Below are positions 11,880-24,621 of a stretch of DNA of 64,000 bases, piece by piece; position 1 is the first letter of the stretch, and each line of letters opens with the position of its first letter. The notes beneath the pieces are model-generated. The model was not told where the DNA came from. It made no database searches and worked only from the letters and a program-made list of their open reading frames with translations. Origin of the DNA: Dipetalonema caudispina (Eukaryota; Nematoda; Chromadorea; Rhabditida; Onchocercidae); the NCBI GenBank assembly GCA_013365325.1, contig JABVXV010000002.1, positions 930,001-994,000 of the forward strand. The letters are read 5' to 3'. The position numbers and the translations under genes are program-made.

Positions 11880-14556
11880 ATTTCATATTCATCTATGTGT
11901 TTTGTCTTTTTCATTCTGAGCGTTTTAAATTCAACTAATTGCATTCCTTGTCAAATTCTACTTTAATAGTTGAATCAATGACAAAAAACATTTGCTAAAT
12001 TTGTGCCTTCCTTATAGAATTATATTGTTACAATGCTAAAGTAATAAAGCAATTTAATTATTTAATTATTGTTTAAGATCTATTCACTAAGTCATTAAGG
12101 AAATTCGTCCATTTCCATCCTCGAAAATGAATATTATTTGTATAGAAATGTTATGCCATTGCAAGAATGAATGAAAAAGAGATTGGCAAATGTTCGTTCA
12201 TATGCAAAATTTATTATTTTGGACAGTTCAGTCATCCTGTCGGTCCAATTTTATAATAATTGAGGCTTTCTTCCGTCTTTCCATTACTATTATTATTATG
12301 ATTATTATTCTCTGTAATGTTTGAATTTTGAGGACACACAAACAAACCCTTACGGGAAGAACTAATTTTTAGCAGGTTTTGCATTAAGAATATTTTTATG
12401 TTCCAATTGTAAAAGTATCATTAAAAGTTCTTACAGACTTTCGAAATTTTAGGTCTAATTTTATGAGATATAATTTAGTTACACAGTTACTTAGCAAATT
12501 CACCGTTACAACAAACAATAACTTTATTTACTTATGAAGTGTGATATTTTTAACATAATTTGTTGATGCAAAATAATTACTTTTTTATTGACCTATTTAT
12601 TTATACATTCGTTTTCCTTCTTTCATTGATATTTATATTTAATTGCTGGATTGTGTTACATGTGTAGTTCACTTGTCATTGAATGTCACGTTACTTACCT
12701 AACCTTAATAATAATTTCAGAATAACTAATTTCAAAGTTAACTTTAAATTTCTATATTTTAATGCTACTCCTATCTTTACATTGCTCCATAACTTAGCAG
12801 TGATTAAATAAAAACTATTGACAAAATTAAAAATTCTCTAAAGAAAGGGAAACACCGTGAAGAACCTATTAGTAATAAAATTTAAGTGATAGAAGAAGAG
12901 AGTTAATGGTAATTGAAATAAAAAAAAAGCACATAAACAGTTGAAAACTGCATTTTTTGAATTTAATTGTCAACGCATAGGTCAGTCTCCGACGACCTGT
13001 AATTAAAAGGCGGTATTCATAAACGAAGAAACGGTGATCCGTTATATGGTTGATATGTCAAACGGCAACTGAAGCAATGACCTCCCACGCATGTCATGAA
13101 TTGCTAATGCGAACATAATGGGTTCGTTGGCGATCCGAAGAATTCAAATCTTCCAACTACTGTTTAATTGCAGTTCCGAAGGTAGAAAGTAATTTGAGAT
13201 TTTCATTTTATTCCTTAAAGAAATTTTTTTAACCAATCCTGTTTAAACAATTTGTTTTTTGATATATTTTTGACTTGCAAATAGTAGACGAATGAAACGT
13301 TTCGATAAAAAATGCATTGAGGAACAAAGTCGTCGTAACAAAGTGTTGCTGTTAACGAGAATTAATTACATAGTCTGTTGTAAAAGTAAGAAAATTAATT
13401 TCCAAATTTAATTAAATTTAATCTTTGGATACATCCTGGATTCGATGAATCTGTCATCTGTATAGGATGCCTTTACGATCACTGTGAGCAGTAATTGAAT
13501 TGTAATTATTATAATTAAAGGTCATAAGTTCAATTGGATGAGAATACATTTTAGCTTTCTATTTTTCCCATTTCATCTTTCTTTCGACCCATGCACGAGT
13601 GCTTGCTAACGGTAACATTTCGTCAAAAATTTACAAACTATTAAATAAGAAGTTCAGCAAAATATTATTAATTTATGTTAAGATGATCCTTCAATTTCAA
13701 ATTTAACTGCAAATAATTTTTTTCTTGTATTACTATTATTGGTATACATTAACTGCTTAGAGGAGTAAGAGAGGATTTTGTTGTCAGCCAAGAAAATTAA
13801 AAGATACAGAAGATTTGATGCCAGAAGACAAGTCTGTTACCATATCCATTAACTTTTAAAAGTTGAAATTTGTTTTGATTCCCTGTTGAAAGATTGCTTG
13901 ATGGAATGTAGAAATCGTTGAAAAGAATTTGCTTTACTTTCTTTTCACTACAAAATCCCGTAAGTTTATAAGTTGAGTAACAGAAGCGCCGATGTAAATC
14001 ATTTGGCAGTTAGCTCAACCCGAATAAATAAGATATGGTTTTAAATGAAAGCTGTTTTATTTAAAATAAATAACAAATTGAAAAGCCATTAAAATTAGGC
14101 TATCATTGTGGAACGAACTGCTTACTTTTTATTTTACCAAAGTTAGCATTAAGTTAGCTGAAGTTCCTAACCTTCTCATTTTGACCTAATTTGTTCCAGC
14201 CAGCAGAAATGAGTGTTTATAAAATGTACAAATCTGAATTACCAATCACTACTGATAGTCGTACCTTTTTTCTGCTTGTTTGTCATTCGTAGCCTAAAAT
14301 TACTTCCCGAAAGATTTTTTTATTTTCTTCTTTTTCGCAGTTAATATATATGTAATCTTCGAAGTATATGCCGGAATTTTTACTAAAGCATTCTTAAAAT
14401 ATCCGGAAAAATTGCATGGCATCCCATTAACTACAAAGGATTAACATCACAGCTTGCGCTTCATTGAATTTCTAGGACGTTTAAATATCACGCCATTTTC
14501 TTTCTTGCAGTCTAATTTTGTATCCTTGCTTTTCCCCTCACCGCCAAATTCTTCAG

Positions 14557-14656
14557 TGATAAATTTAAAGAGCTGGAAAAATTGATACTATCTGATAGCG
14601 AACATTTGAAAGTTTCATATCTGAAAGATCAGTTCGAATCTAAGCTGATTTATAAA
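14557..14656 (+). other. orphan exon-like segment
   Basis: An ATTCTTCAG acceptor precedes 100 nt that, in phase 2 entry, read DKFKELEKLILSDSEHLKVS and continue to ESKLIYK, ending at a GTTAGC donor (14657). Charge spacing and the Leu-Ile-Leu / Leu-Lys-Val-Ser runs look like middle strands of an immunoglobulin-type domain. No joining exon was found; low confidence. Confidence 0.2.
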
Positions 14657-17600
14657 GTTAGCTTCTATTTAATTTCAATTTATAAATTTATTTATACCTA
14701 AGTTTTCTGACTTCTTCATTTCATTTTTTGATATACTACACAAGCTGCTATGAAAAGTAACTTGCAAGTAATTAGATGTCGCTGTTATTCATCTCTTTTC
14801 TAGTCTAGGCATGAATTTCTGGTCTAGTTTATGAAAGTACCGAGTTTAGACTGATCTGAAAGGCCTGATGATGGTAATTGAGGTAATGATTTGTTCATTA
14901 CGCTTTTCTGATGTCGCTAAACTCAAATATTCACTGCAAATGCGTTTTCCGTTAGTTGAAAACGAACAATATCTTGCAAAGGGGAAGACTGCAATTTAAA
15001 TAATCTATTAAATTGGTTCATTAATTAAGTTGTTGTTTGTTAACTGCGCGAACTTCAAATTAAATTTCATCAGTTTTAACTGCTTTTCATTGCTTCCGAC
15101 AATGCTGTGGATACGTTGAAAGGGACAAAAACTAATCTTACCGAATTAATTATTTATTTTCCACTCATCTTAAAAAAAGACAGTCGCAATCCGGAAAATC
15201 TTTTCAAAATCCACCGCTAATTCAATTTAAAAGTTAAATTTTATAACTGGGCAGTAACTGTTTCAGATATTTTTCAATTCATTTAATAATCAGCAATGTA
15301 TGATTATTATTATTTGATAGATAAGGCCTCCAAAATTCATGTCTCATCATCATAACGTTGAAATATTGATCATTTCATTGGAATTATTGATTAGAAATCC
15401 GAAATTATTTCAACAAAGAGCGCTAGTTCAGGATTGTTATTGGTCAAAATGATTTGGCTCAGAAAGAAAGGGACACATCTAAAAGAATTACATAATTATT
15501 ATTAAACGAAGTTGCAACTGTGTAAGAAAGTAAGAAAGAAATGCACTTCTGCAATAACTTTGGAATCAATCCCATTCCAGGTGAATAGGCCTAAAATAGC
15601 TATCCTTGATTAGCCTAGTCATATTGTTCCAACTAGTGATTCCACTCACTTCTGTCTTGTATAGTCATTCATATTTTACACTAATTTCCACTTTTATCTG
15701 CTCAATTTAGTCCCTTTAGGGAATATCGGATGTGACAGCTAATGCATGCATAAATCATAATCAATCCTTTCCGAGTACGCCTTGTTGTAATAATTTTGTA
15801 TAATGGCGCTATAAGCTTAGGAAACGTTATTGGATTATCAATTCGATGAGAGGAGAATCAATCCACTTCACTTCACTTCACTCTGTCCTTCTCTGACCAT
15901 CCATTTTTCTGTCGAGACGAAGTGTCTTGAGTTGTATATACTTCTATTGCAAAGTTATTGGATCAGACCACTCTATAAAACCCTGAAAGCATTCTTAGCC
16001 AGCTTGAAATTATGGCTTTGGATAAATGAGGATAATCGTACCATTACTATTTCTTCAATTCTTTCAAACTCTTCTATTCGATTCTGAAGTTTCATCAAAG
16101 AATAACTTCTGCGAAATGCTTTTCTTATTTTTGTTGAATTTGCTAGCTAAAATTCATTTCATCCAAATTACAATAGAAACAAGAATATATAGCTTTGATG
16201 TAGAGCCACTTTAAAATAACCGTTTTCTTCCTTGCAAAATCGAATTTTTTATTTAACACAAAAGAGTCGTATAGTTGGCACCGAAAGTTTCGATTAGTCA
16301 ACAACTTCCTTCTTTACGTTAATTTATTTTACTTCAAAACTTTTCATACTTTTCATGTATCGAACTTCTTATACACTTTTTGTACTTCTTTTTATTGCGC
16401 TTTCTTTTTTTACAACTTATGACTTATCCATTACGTAGGTATATATCAAAAAATAATATTTGCAAGCTTTTCCATTTGCTATTTTTCTTCTTTCTCTGAT
16501 GGATTAGTTATAGTATAAAAGCTAATAACGTCGAAGAAGAGCAGTAAATGGCCATAGTAGGACAATTCATTCAGTTTATGGCCAATATTATGAGCTAGTC
16601 CATTCATTGTAACTTATTTCAGGAGCAAATTTATTGCCCAATACTCAGAACTAATTCCCTTTACAAACTTCAATAGCTTATTTCTTGCTATTACTTAATT
16701 TATATAAAAACTTTTCCCAATCTCTATCATAATTTTTATCAGCTACTGCTTATATAATTATCAATTATTATAGATTATTACAATTAGTTATCGCTATTTC
16801 TAGTAATATAAATGATAATAATAGTAATATCTTGTGAGACTTTTCAAAGGATGCAATTTCTTTTTTTGTTTAAATTTTAATGCATTCAAGAATAGATCGT
16901 TTCGAAACAGGTTATTTTTGTATAACGTAGTAGCTTTATAGTAATTTTAGAGAAGACAGAATCTTTCATCAATTAGAATTTTCCGCAGAGAATGATTGGT
17001 AAAAGTGGATACAAAATGGCCTAAAGTATTTCCATAAAATTTAAATATGAATAGTTCAATCAAAATTTAAACTGGAAGTTGTTACTTGTAAATTTTTGAT
17101 ATTAAAATGGAAAGAAGAGTTTTTATTCCTATTTTCTTTTTAAAATTATTTCTTAGTTCACATAATCATTCATCTAGAAATGCCTAATTCAGAATTATTC
17201 ATTTCTTTCATTGCTCTTCCTTACAATTTCCTTTGACCCATCTCAAATCCGTTCACTTCTCTTTTCAAGACAACATCTTCACGCTATTCGTAGAATCAAT
17301 TTTAATTTATTTTTCCTTCGACTATCTATCCAATTGTTTTTTTTGCTATATTTCTGCACATATTTTGTTTTGTTATATTCTTATCTATCATAATTCTATT
17401 CTATCTACTCACACATTTCATCTTTAAGTTTATTTTTAACTGATATTTAGAGCAAATTGACAAAATGACACTATTAGTACATCTGATAGAGTAATTCTTT
17501 AGGATACTTTCTATGAACTTAATAACTTCTACTTATCGTTAAGGATTATAAAACGAACATGTAAAATATATTTCATTTCCTTTCCATACTGTAATGTGGT

Positions 17601-17667
17601 AATGCAAACTTCCCCAACTTTTTAGACTTCGAAGTTGAAGAAATGGACATTTATTAGGTTTCGGAAG

Positions 17668-17691
17668 TTTTTTTTTTTTTTTTTTTTTTTT
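17668..17691. repeat. poly-T tract
   Basis: Twenty-four uninterrupted T residues in non-coding DNA. Confidence 0.9.
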
Positions 17692-18551
17692 GATGTGCCG
17701 CGGTTAAGACCATTTTATATGGTTACGATTAGCTTGAAATGTGCAATGATTCAAAGTTATATGACAATTTTATTTGGAAGCACACTTAATTAAAAAATAT
17801 TTGGCCTATCAGTCTGTTTTTTATGCATTAAAATATTTGATATTTTGGCCATGAATATCACAAGGCCTATTTGTTACTTCATCAAACACCTACTAATTTA
17901 ATTCCTATCAATTCTTTGTCGCTTAGCAACATACCAGAAAAAATGATAAGCTAATATTTATCAATTTGGAGTAATATTTTACATGCAAATTTTTTTCATT
18001 TACAATTGGTTAGATTTCAAATTTTGTTTGTTTTATTTGCATAGTATTGATCATATCATCATCTAAATAACATGTTGTCTTAGGTTATATATCTTTCTTT
18101 GACAGGCCATGGATTACATAGGTCCCGGTTGGGTTGCAAACATACAAGATTTCCGTTTATGCCGTAACACATATCCCGTTATGCCCGTCCTACAATTACA
18201 ACTCCTCAATAGCCTCTTCTCACCGTGGGTACCCATAAACTGTCAATGTCAATTGATATGAATGTCAAAGAATCAAATTTCACATCTGCTCGATCTCCCT
18301 TTTTGATGTAAATGAAAGAAATGTAAAATAACTCATTTTCTTAATCATTCTGGGAAATGTGTGAAGAACAAATGGGAATAATTTGAGCCATTTTCTTTTC
18401 TGATTTCAAGTTTTCATATACTTCAAAAGATATAATTTCATAGGCGATTCTACAACTCTTTTCATTCTGTCATTAACATTGTGTTCCCACTTTAGAACTA
18501 TAAGCATTGATTGTTGGAAATGCTATTTAAAAGTGCCTAGCAGTAAAGGAG

Positions 18552-18585
18552 TAGCTATTAGACATTTTCATGTCTAAAATAGCTA
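18552..18585. repeat. stem-loop with 2-nt bulge
   Basis: TAGCTATTAGACAT (18552-18565) pairs with ATGTCTAAAATAGCTA (18570-18585) around a TTTC loop. Pairing is complete except for a 2-nt bulge in the 3' arm. Confidence 0.55.
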
Positions 18586-21035
18586 AGTGCAATCAGTTGA
18601 CTATCAACCTTCGAATAGAAAATTAATCAATGAAAACTTCCATTAAATCTTTACATCAAATGCCCTGATAAGAAAATATCGATTACGGTATGGTATTGTG
18701 ATCATAATCATAATCATAATAATTACTACAATATATGACATTTGTTATGTTACTATCACTTGCAAAATATTCTCATAGAAAAGTTATCAAAGGTAATGAA
18801 AGTAAAACAAATTGCAAATAACTTGAGAATGCAACCATTTTTTTGAATAAAGTATGTTTGATAGCAAAAAAAAAAAACGGAAAAAAAAGGTGCGGAACTA
18901 AAGAAAAAGATAGTAATCACATGCAAAACACATTCCTTAGATGCCATTTGAATGATATGATTGTTACACTTACTTAATTTTTTTAGGTTAAAAAATTAAC
19001 TTCTAAAATGAATGAGAGCCAACAATAATTGATGATAAGTGTGAGAAAAGATTTGTTAGAGGAATTGGAGGGATACTTAGGTTATCAATGATGGATAAGT
19101 TTAATCTTTGATGAGTATTCTGTACCTGTTCTCTTTCATATTACAGGTGTACATGGCTTACTTTCATTGTTTATTTGTGTATTGATTTGTTTTTATATAG
19201 CTATAACATTACAGATAGATGCAATTAATAACTGTTGGCGTTCACAATAAAATGTTATAGGTTCATTTTGTGTACCCAAGTCACTAAGGTTACCCGAGTT
19301 ACCCAAGTGAAAATATAGTCGAAAGACATATTATTACTTTTCAAACGATTACCAAATGTTTAATTAGTCATTTGCCAACTTTTAATTTACGTAATTTTAA
19401 TTTCTACTAAGAATGCAGAAGTAGTTTCTCGTAATTAAAGGATGTCTACTGTTAACTATTCCATCTTAAGGATAAAGCGCTACAGAAGGTGTGGTGAAAT
19501 TTTAATTGATAATTATTAAAGATTGTCTAAACGTTCAGAAAAAGTTTGCTAGAAATTTAAATCTTTATTCTATTTTAATTGCGCTTTTTGGAATAATTTA
19601 TCACAGTTATTGATATTTATAGCTTCATCTTTCCACTTTGTGGCTACTAATCGTAGGATAAAAAGTACTATCACAATACAATAGCTATTGGCCAACAACA
19701 GCTTCAAAATTAATGTGAGAAAATGTCTCTTTACCTGCAACAAATCCTCCAATCTGCTATCGAAAAGCTGTTTTGGTTAAGTGATGTATACATGCGTTAA
19801 GCATTCTTCGGCACATTCCATTGCTATTTCACCCCTATCCATCCCATCAAGCTTTACAACACAAAAGATGTCGTAGAGTAACATTTATTCGCAAGTCTAA
19901 AATTCCAATCGTTCAGTACCAGTCCTGAATTGTGGAATAATTTTTGTCTATTCACTTCCACGAGGCATACCAATGAAATGAGCTGAATGGTTAATTGAAC
20001 TTGAATAATTCAAATTCCAACCTGGAAAAAGCAAATAGTTGTGCATATTCAGGAAGGGCTCTAAATTTGCCTATTTAATTCATTTCCTCAGTTTGAGACT
20101 AATTTCTCGCAATATCAAATTGACAAAACTCATTCATTTTCAAATTACTTCACCAAATTATTTATTGCTCAATGAGTAAGAAATATTTTCCAGGCTGTCC
20201 AATATCTGAATGAATATTTTTGGCTTCATTATCGTCTGTAGTGAAAAATGAAATTGGACCATTATCGTCCTATAACTTTATTGTACACAATTTCGAAATA
20301 TTTTTTAGTACGACATGTTCATGTATAGGTAAAAGTGAAAAGGACCACTGAATCGACGACAGTAATTAAGTGTACTACAAATATATTCGTTCTTGTAATT
20401 AATAGTTCTATGCAAAGTACTGGACACTTCGGTCATTCAATATTTCGATGTTGTAGCCATTAATTGCTTTTAATTGTGACTGTAAATTATTCATTTGCTC
20501 GGGTGAAATTTTTTTAGATTTAAGCTATCTGAAAACATTATCAACGAAATCCTATCTGGTAACTTTGAGTGATACCCTAACCTTGTGCAAGCTGAGAAAA
20601 TGTAACTTTTTAGCAGTGCATGAAAAACTGAATACTTCTCCGAGGTATGTGATGGTGTCACTTTACTGTGAAATAATAAATGAATTCTTTGGCCATATCT
20701 TATTGTTCATCTATTTTATGGCCCATACTGTCAGTTAGATTATTACAAACTTAAGGCTTATAATAGGACGATAAAGCGATGGATTATCCGCGATGGGAGA
20801 GTTTAAACGACTACGGATCAGACCTCGGACTTGTCATCCCGCACTTCCTGCCCGAATCTATTTGTTTAATGTTCAGCATTAAATATAATTAAGCTACTGA
20901 GAGCCATACCCAACGGAACAGCTCACTCTTCCGGTGTCCAGTATTCTGTATATCCGGAAACAATTAACGTGAAGTAAATAGACCCGCTCACACACTGCCA
21001 CTTTTCCGCCGTACCCTTTCATATTTAGATATATG

Positions 21036-21106
21036 CACATACAGACACATACACACATACACCCATACAGACACATACACACGTACACACATACATTCAT
21101 ACATAG
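21036..21106. repeat. CA/CATA-rich microsatellite
   Basis: Imperfect repeats of CACATA, CAGACA and CACACA run through this stretch. They explain the Cys/Val/Tyr-rich frames on the minus strand. Confidence 0.85.
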
Positions 21107-21406
21107 AGAGAAATAAATCGTTGTTCGCATTGCCTCTGAGGTAATTTATAGCATTATTTACGCCTTGCTGATGGCCTCTGTAGATGGTCATTGGAGTGGA
21201 CGGGCGATTCGGCATTTACTTATTGTACCCTTAATTATCACCACAGGCTACTTATTCTTATTGTCTTGCTAGCACCTGTCAAAAGAATTGTCTTTCCTTT
21301 CTAATTCGATTTATTGCCAGTCCTTAATATTCAAATCATTTTACAATCATTTCTTATCATCGCTTCACTTTATCTTGTTTATAAGTATATGTAAGCAAAC
21401 AAACAA

Positions 21407-21431
21407 GCAAATATTTATTTATTTATTTATT
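21407..21431. repeat. ATTT tetranucleotide repeat
   Basis: About five consecutive ATTT units with flanking variants. Confidence 0.75.
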
Positions 21432-22899
21432 TACCTGACAGTCGAATGTCTCATTAACTGTTATTCATAAAAATGATTCAAAAATTAATAAATATGAGTG
21501 CGTTGTCCCATCTTTTTCCAAATCGTTTCACATCGTCGGTCATTTGGTCATAGTTAGTCTTAGACTCTCAATTAGAAATATAATTCAATTAATATGTAAA
21601 TGGATTGGATTTCCTGATCAAATAGGAATTATTGATGTTATTTATAATTAAGAATTTACTTTTCGAAAAAATTAGAACATTATTTCCTACCTGACATCAA
21701 TAATCGGAGCTAGTCTATCCATCACTTTCTCACGGTCTAGAGACACTTGGTCATTATTCGAGAATCGATTTAGAAAGGGTTAGAATCAAGAACTGTGTTT
21801 TGGCCATAGATGTTCACTGTTACAATACCCTGGCTAGCCTAATGGTTGTGAAACATCAGTCTATTGTTATTAAATACTTTGTTTATTTATATCTATTTCA
21901 TCCGTATTGCTTGAAGGTTTCCTCTCTACTTTTATTATTTGCATTTCAAACAGTCTGCCAAAAAATCCATAGCACAAGCTTCAAACTGGATGAGAATAAT
22001 TCTACAGATTCACACCTTATGATCTCAGTAGTAGTTATCTTCCTAAGTCCCCGATAGATTTCGGAATCATATTATTTCCGGTATATTGGTATTAAGTACT
22101 AAAGGGATTGAACCAGTTGTATACTTATCGTATTCTATTCAAGCAATGTGTTGGATGTTGGGACTAAGAATGTGGTCATTGAAAACTGTCCGATTAATAT
22201 TATATTATCTATAGAATCATAAGCTTCTTAAAAACATGAAAAATGTTAGAAGTGAAAGAGATGACAAATGTCAACTCAAATTTTCCGCTATTCCGAAAAT
22301 AATCCCTTACTTTCTATTGTAGAATAATTGTTGCATTGAAAGCAAAAATATTTGAAAAACTATCAAAATTATAAGTTGAGTAATAGACAATTGCTAATAA
22401 TCCTCCATGTTTGCCTCGATTCACGGGATAATCACCTCTCGGGATTTGAGAGGAAATAAAGGGCAATAGACTCTATTTATGCATTATGCAATCACGAGAG
22501 CAGACAGTGTTTCCATTGAACTGACTGATTTTTTTTCTCTTCTTCTTCGACACTTGTAGTAACTGTTTGTGTTCGTTGCAAAAAATTTGCATTCATTTCA
22601 TTCAATGATTTGAGAAGAAGCCCAACTGGTTCACATTTATCGTCTAAATCGACCACTACTTCACTTCACAACTAAATAGCTTCATTTAAATGTGCGACAA
22701 ATTTTTCCTTTTTGTTTTCTCTCTTCACTTCGCCAAGGCTTTTACCTTTTTTTCGAGACAAACTACAGTTATTCATCTCTAATGATAATGCTGAACTTTC
22801 ACTCTCAGAGTTTATTTCATAAATTTAAACAGCCGAGACTAATTGTTAGAGGAACTGTTTTCTGTAATCATTTCTATAGAAATTATGAAATCATTTTGT

Positions 22900-22919
22900 A
22901 AAAAAAAAAAAAAAAAAAA
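22900..22919. repeat. poly-A tract
   Basis: Twenty A residues in non-coding DNA. There is no retroelement sequence next to it, so it is not read as a retroposon tail. Confidence 0.85.
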
Positions 22920-24590
22920 GAAAGAAAAAACTGCATAACAAATCGATTATTTTGCTGTTAAAATGAGTCAAATAATAGAATTGCCAAATTAGAAAATTTT
23001 TCAATCCTTTCAAACATCAAATTACATCCCTTTACAGATTTTGTTCATTTTTTTTTTCTTTCCAGAAATTAGTGAAAAATCCCCGTTGAATTGAGTAGGA
23101 AATTTTTCCCTGCAATTAACAAATTTTCATCGTCTGATTCTTTTTTCTTTCTCCATGAGACCCTTGCGTTATTCTATTTTTTATATTGTGTTGGAAAATA
23201 CAATTCGTAAAGCAATTCGGTATTTTTGTCGTTTGATTCTCTGAGCTCTTTTTTTTTTTTTTTTTCTGAAAATAAATTTATGCAAAAGTGGGCAATAAGC
23301 TTATTACCTCTAAATAAATTACAATCCTGATGATATATTCCTGCTTTTAAAAGATGATAATATTTCGAATATCATAGGTATATTCCCATACAGTACATCT
23401 TGCGGGAATTTAAGCAACAATTCCTCCATTTCGATTTGTTATCAATTTATGACAAATTTATATTTGCTCCTTTCAAATCATTTTTTTTTTTTATTTAAGG
23501 CATGGAAAAGTATTGACTTGTACTATTTCGAAGTTGTAGCGTAAATGATTCAGCCCCATAATCACAATGTTAATCATAAAACAAACATAAAAGCGTAGCC
23601 GAGAGCATACACTGTGACAGATATCACTCGTACTGATATATTGGATGTGATAAAACTGGTCAATGATAACAATTTCTATCTATTCTTGCCTACTAAGATA
23701 ACGATAGGAGGAGGATTTTAGTGTCATTTCGTCACGCTTTTTAATATCTTAAACCGATGCTCTAAATGATGTTACTGAAAATGATTTTATCTATTTTATT
23801 TCGTTGATTCCTCCTATTTTTTCACTTTAAATAAGCAAATATAAAATTTGAAATTTAATATCACTGTCCATCATGTAATTTGAGTTTCACTCCTTTCTTT
23901 TCTTCGTAAATTACCATCTCTGACTACAATAAATTACTGGAATAGGTGAAATTTTGTCAACTCAATTTTTCCACTTTATAATTGGGCAAGGAAACAATAT
24001 GCGTTTGGTTACGTGTTTTGTTTCTGTGAAATGATTAGCAAAAAATACACTTTAATAACTGATTAGTAAACTATGCATGATCGAAGTGACCTTTTAATTT
24101 TTTTATTAGTAGACTTTCCCTCATCTCCAAAGATGCTGTATTTGTTTTATTCATATTTTGTAAAGATGAGGATATTTCGTTTCGAGCTAAAGATCCTGGA
24201 ATTTGGAAGTTTCGAAATCAAGTTAAACTCTTGGATAATGTGTTGAAATTTGAACAAGATCAAAGGTCAAATTTTCGGTACCATAAATTAAAATCTTGAA
24301 AGACGACTCATTTATTTGCAAATTGTGAAGAAGCCTTTTTGTTGAATGTGCTCAAAATTTGTTGTGGAATCTGCAAATCATTAACTTCTTTGGAAATTCT
24401 TCCGAGAATTCCTTAGCTTTTTAATATATGCCTTAAACTACTTTTTTTTTTTTTCACCACACTCGAGTTACTCTCCATCAATTCGTTTAAATCTTTAAAC
24501 AGCTAACTGGAAGTTAAGTCAAAAAATATTACTTTTTTTGTTCTGCCAAGACCCAAATGAAATAGCGACACTTTTGTCGTAGGACGTTTT

Positions 24591-24592
<2 letters not shown>

Positions 24593-24620
<28 letters not shown>
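24593..24620. repeat. (AG)n microsatellite
   Basis: Eleven uninterrupted AG units, then AAAGAG variants. Confidence 0.9.

Positions 24621-24621
<1 letters not shown>

Noticed and set aside
20894..21215. Two overlapping minus-strand frames rich in Cys, Val and Tyr
   Set aside because: They are generated largely by the CA microsatellite; only the compositional island was kept as a finding.
22434..22452. CCTCTC...GAGAGG hairpin
   Set aside because: A 6-bp stem is expected by chance at this density in the window.
22900..22919. Poly-A tract as evidence of a retroposed element
   Set aside because: No target-site duplication, promoter boxes or coding remnant is visible beside it.
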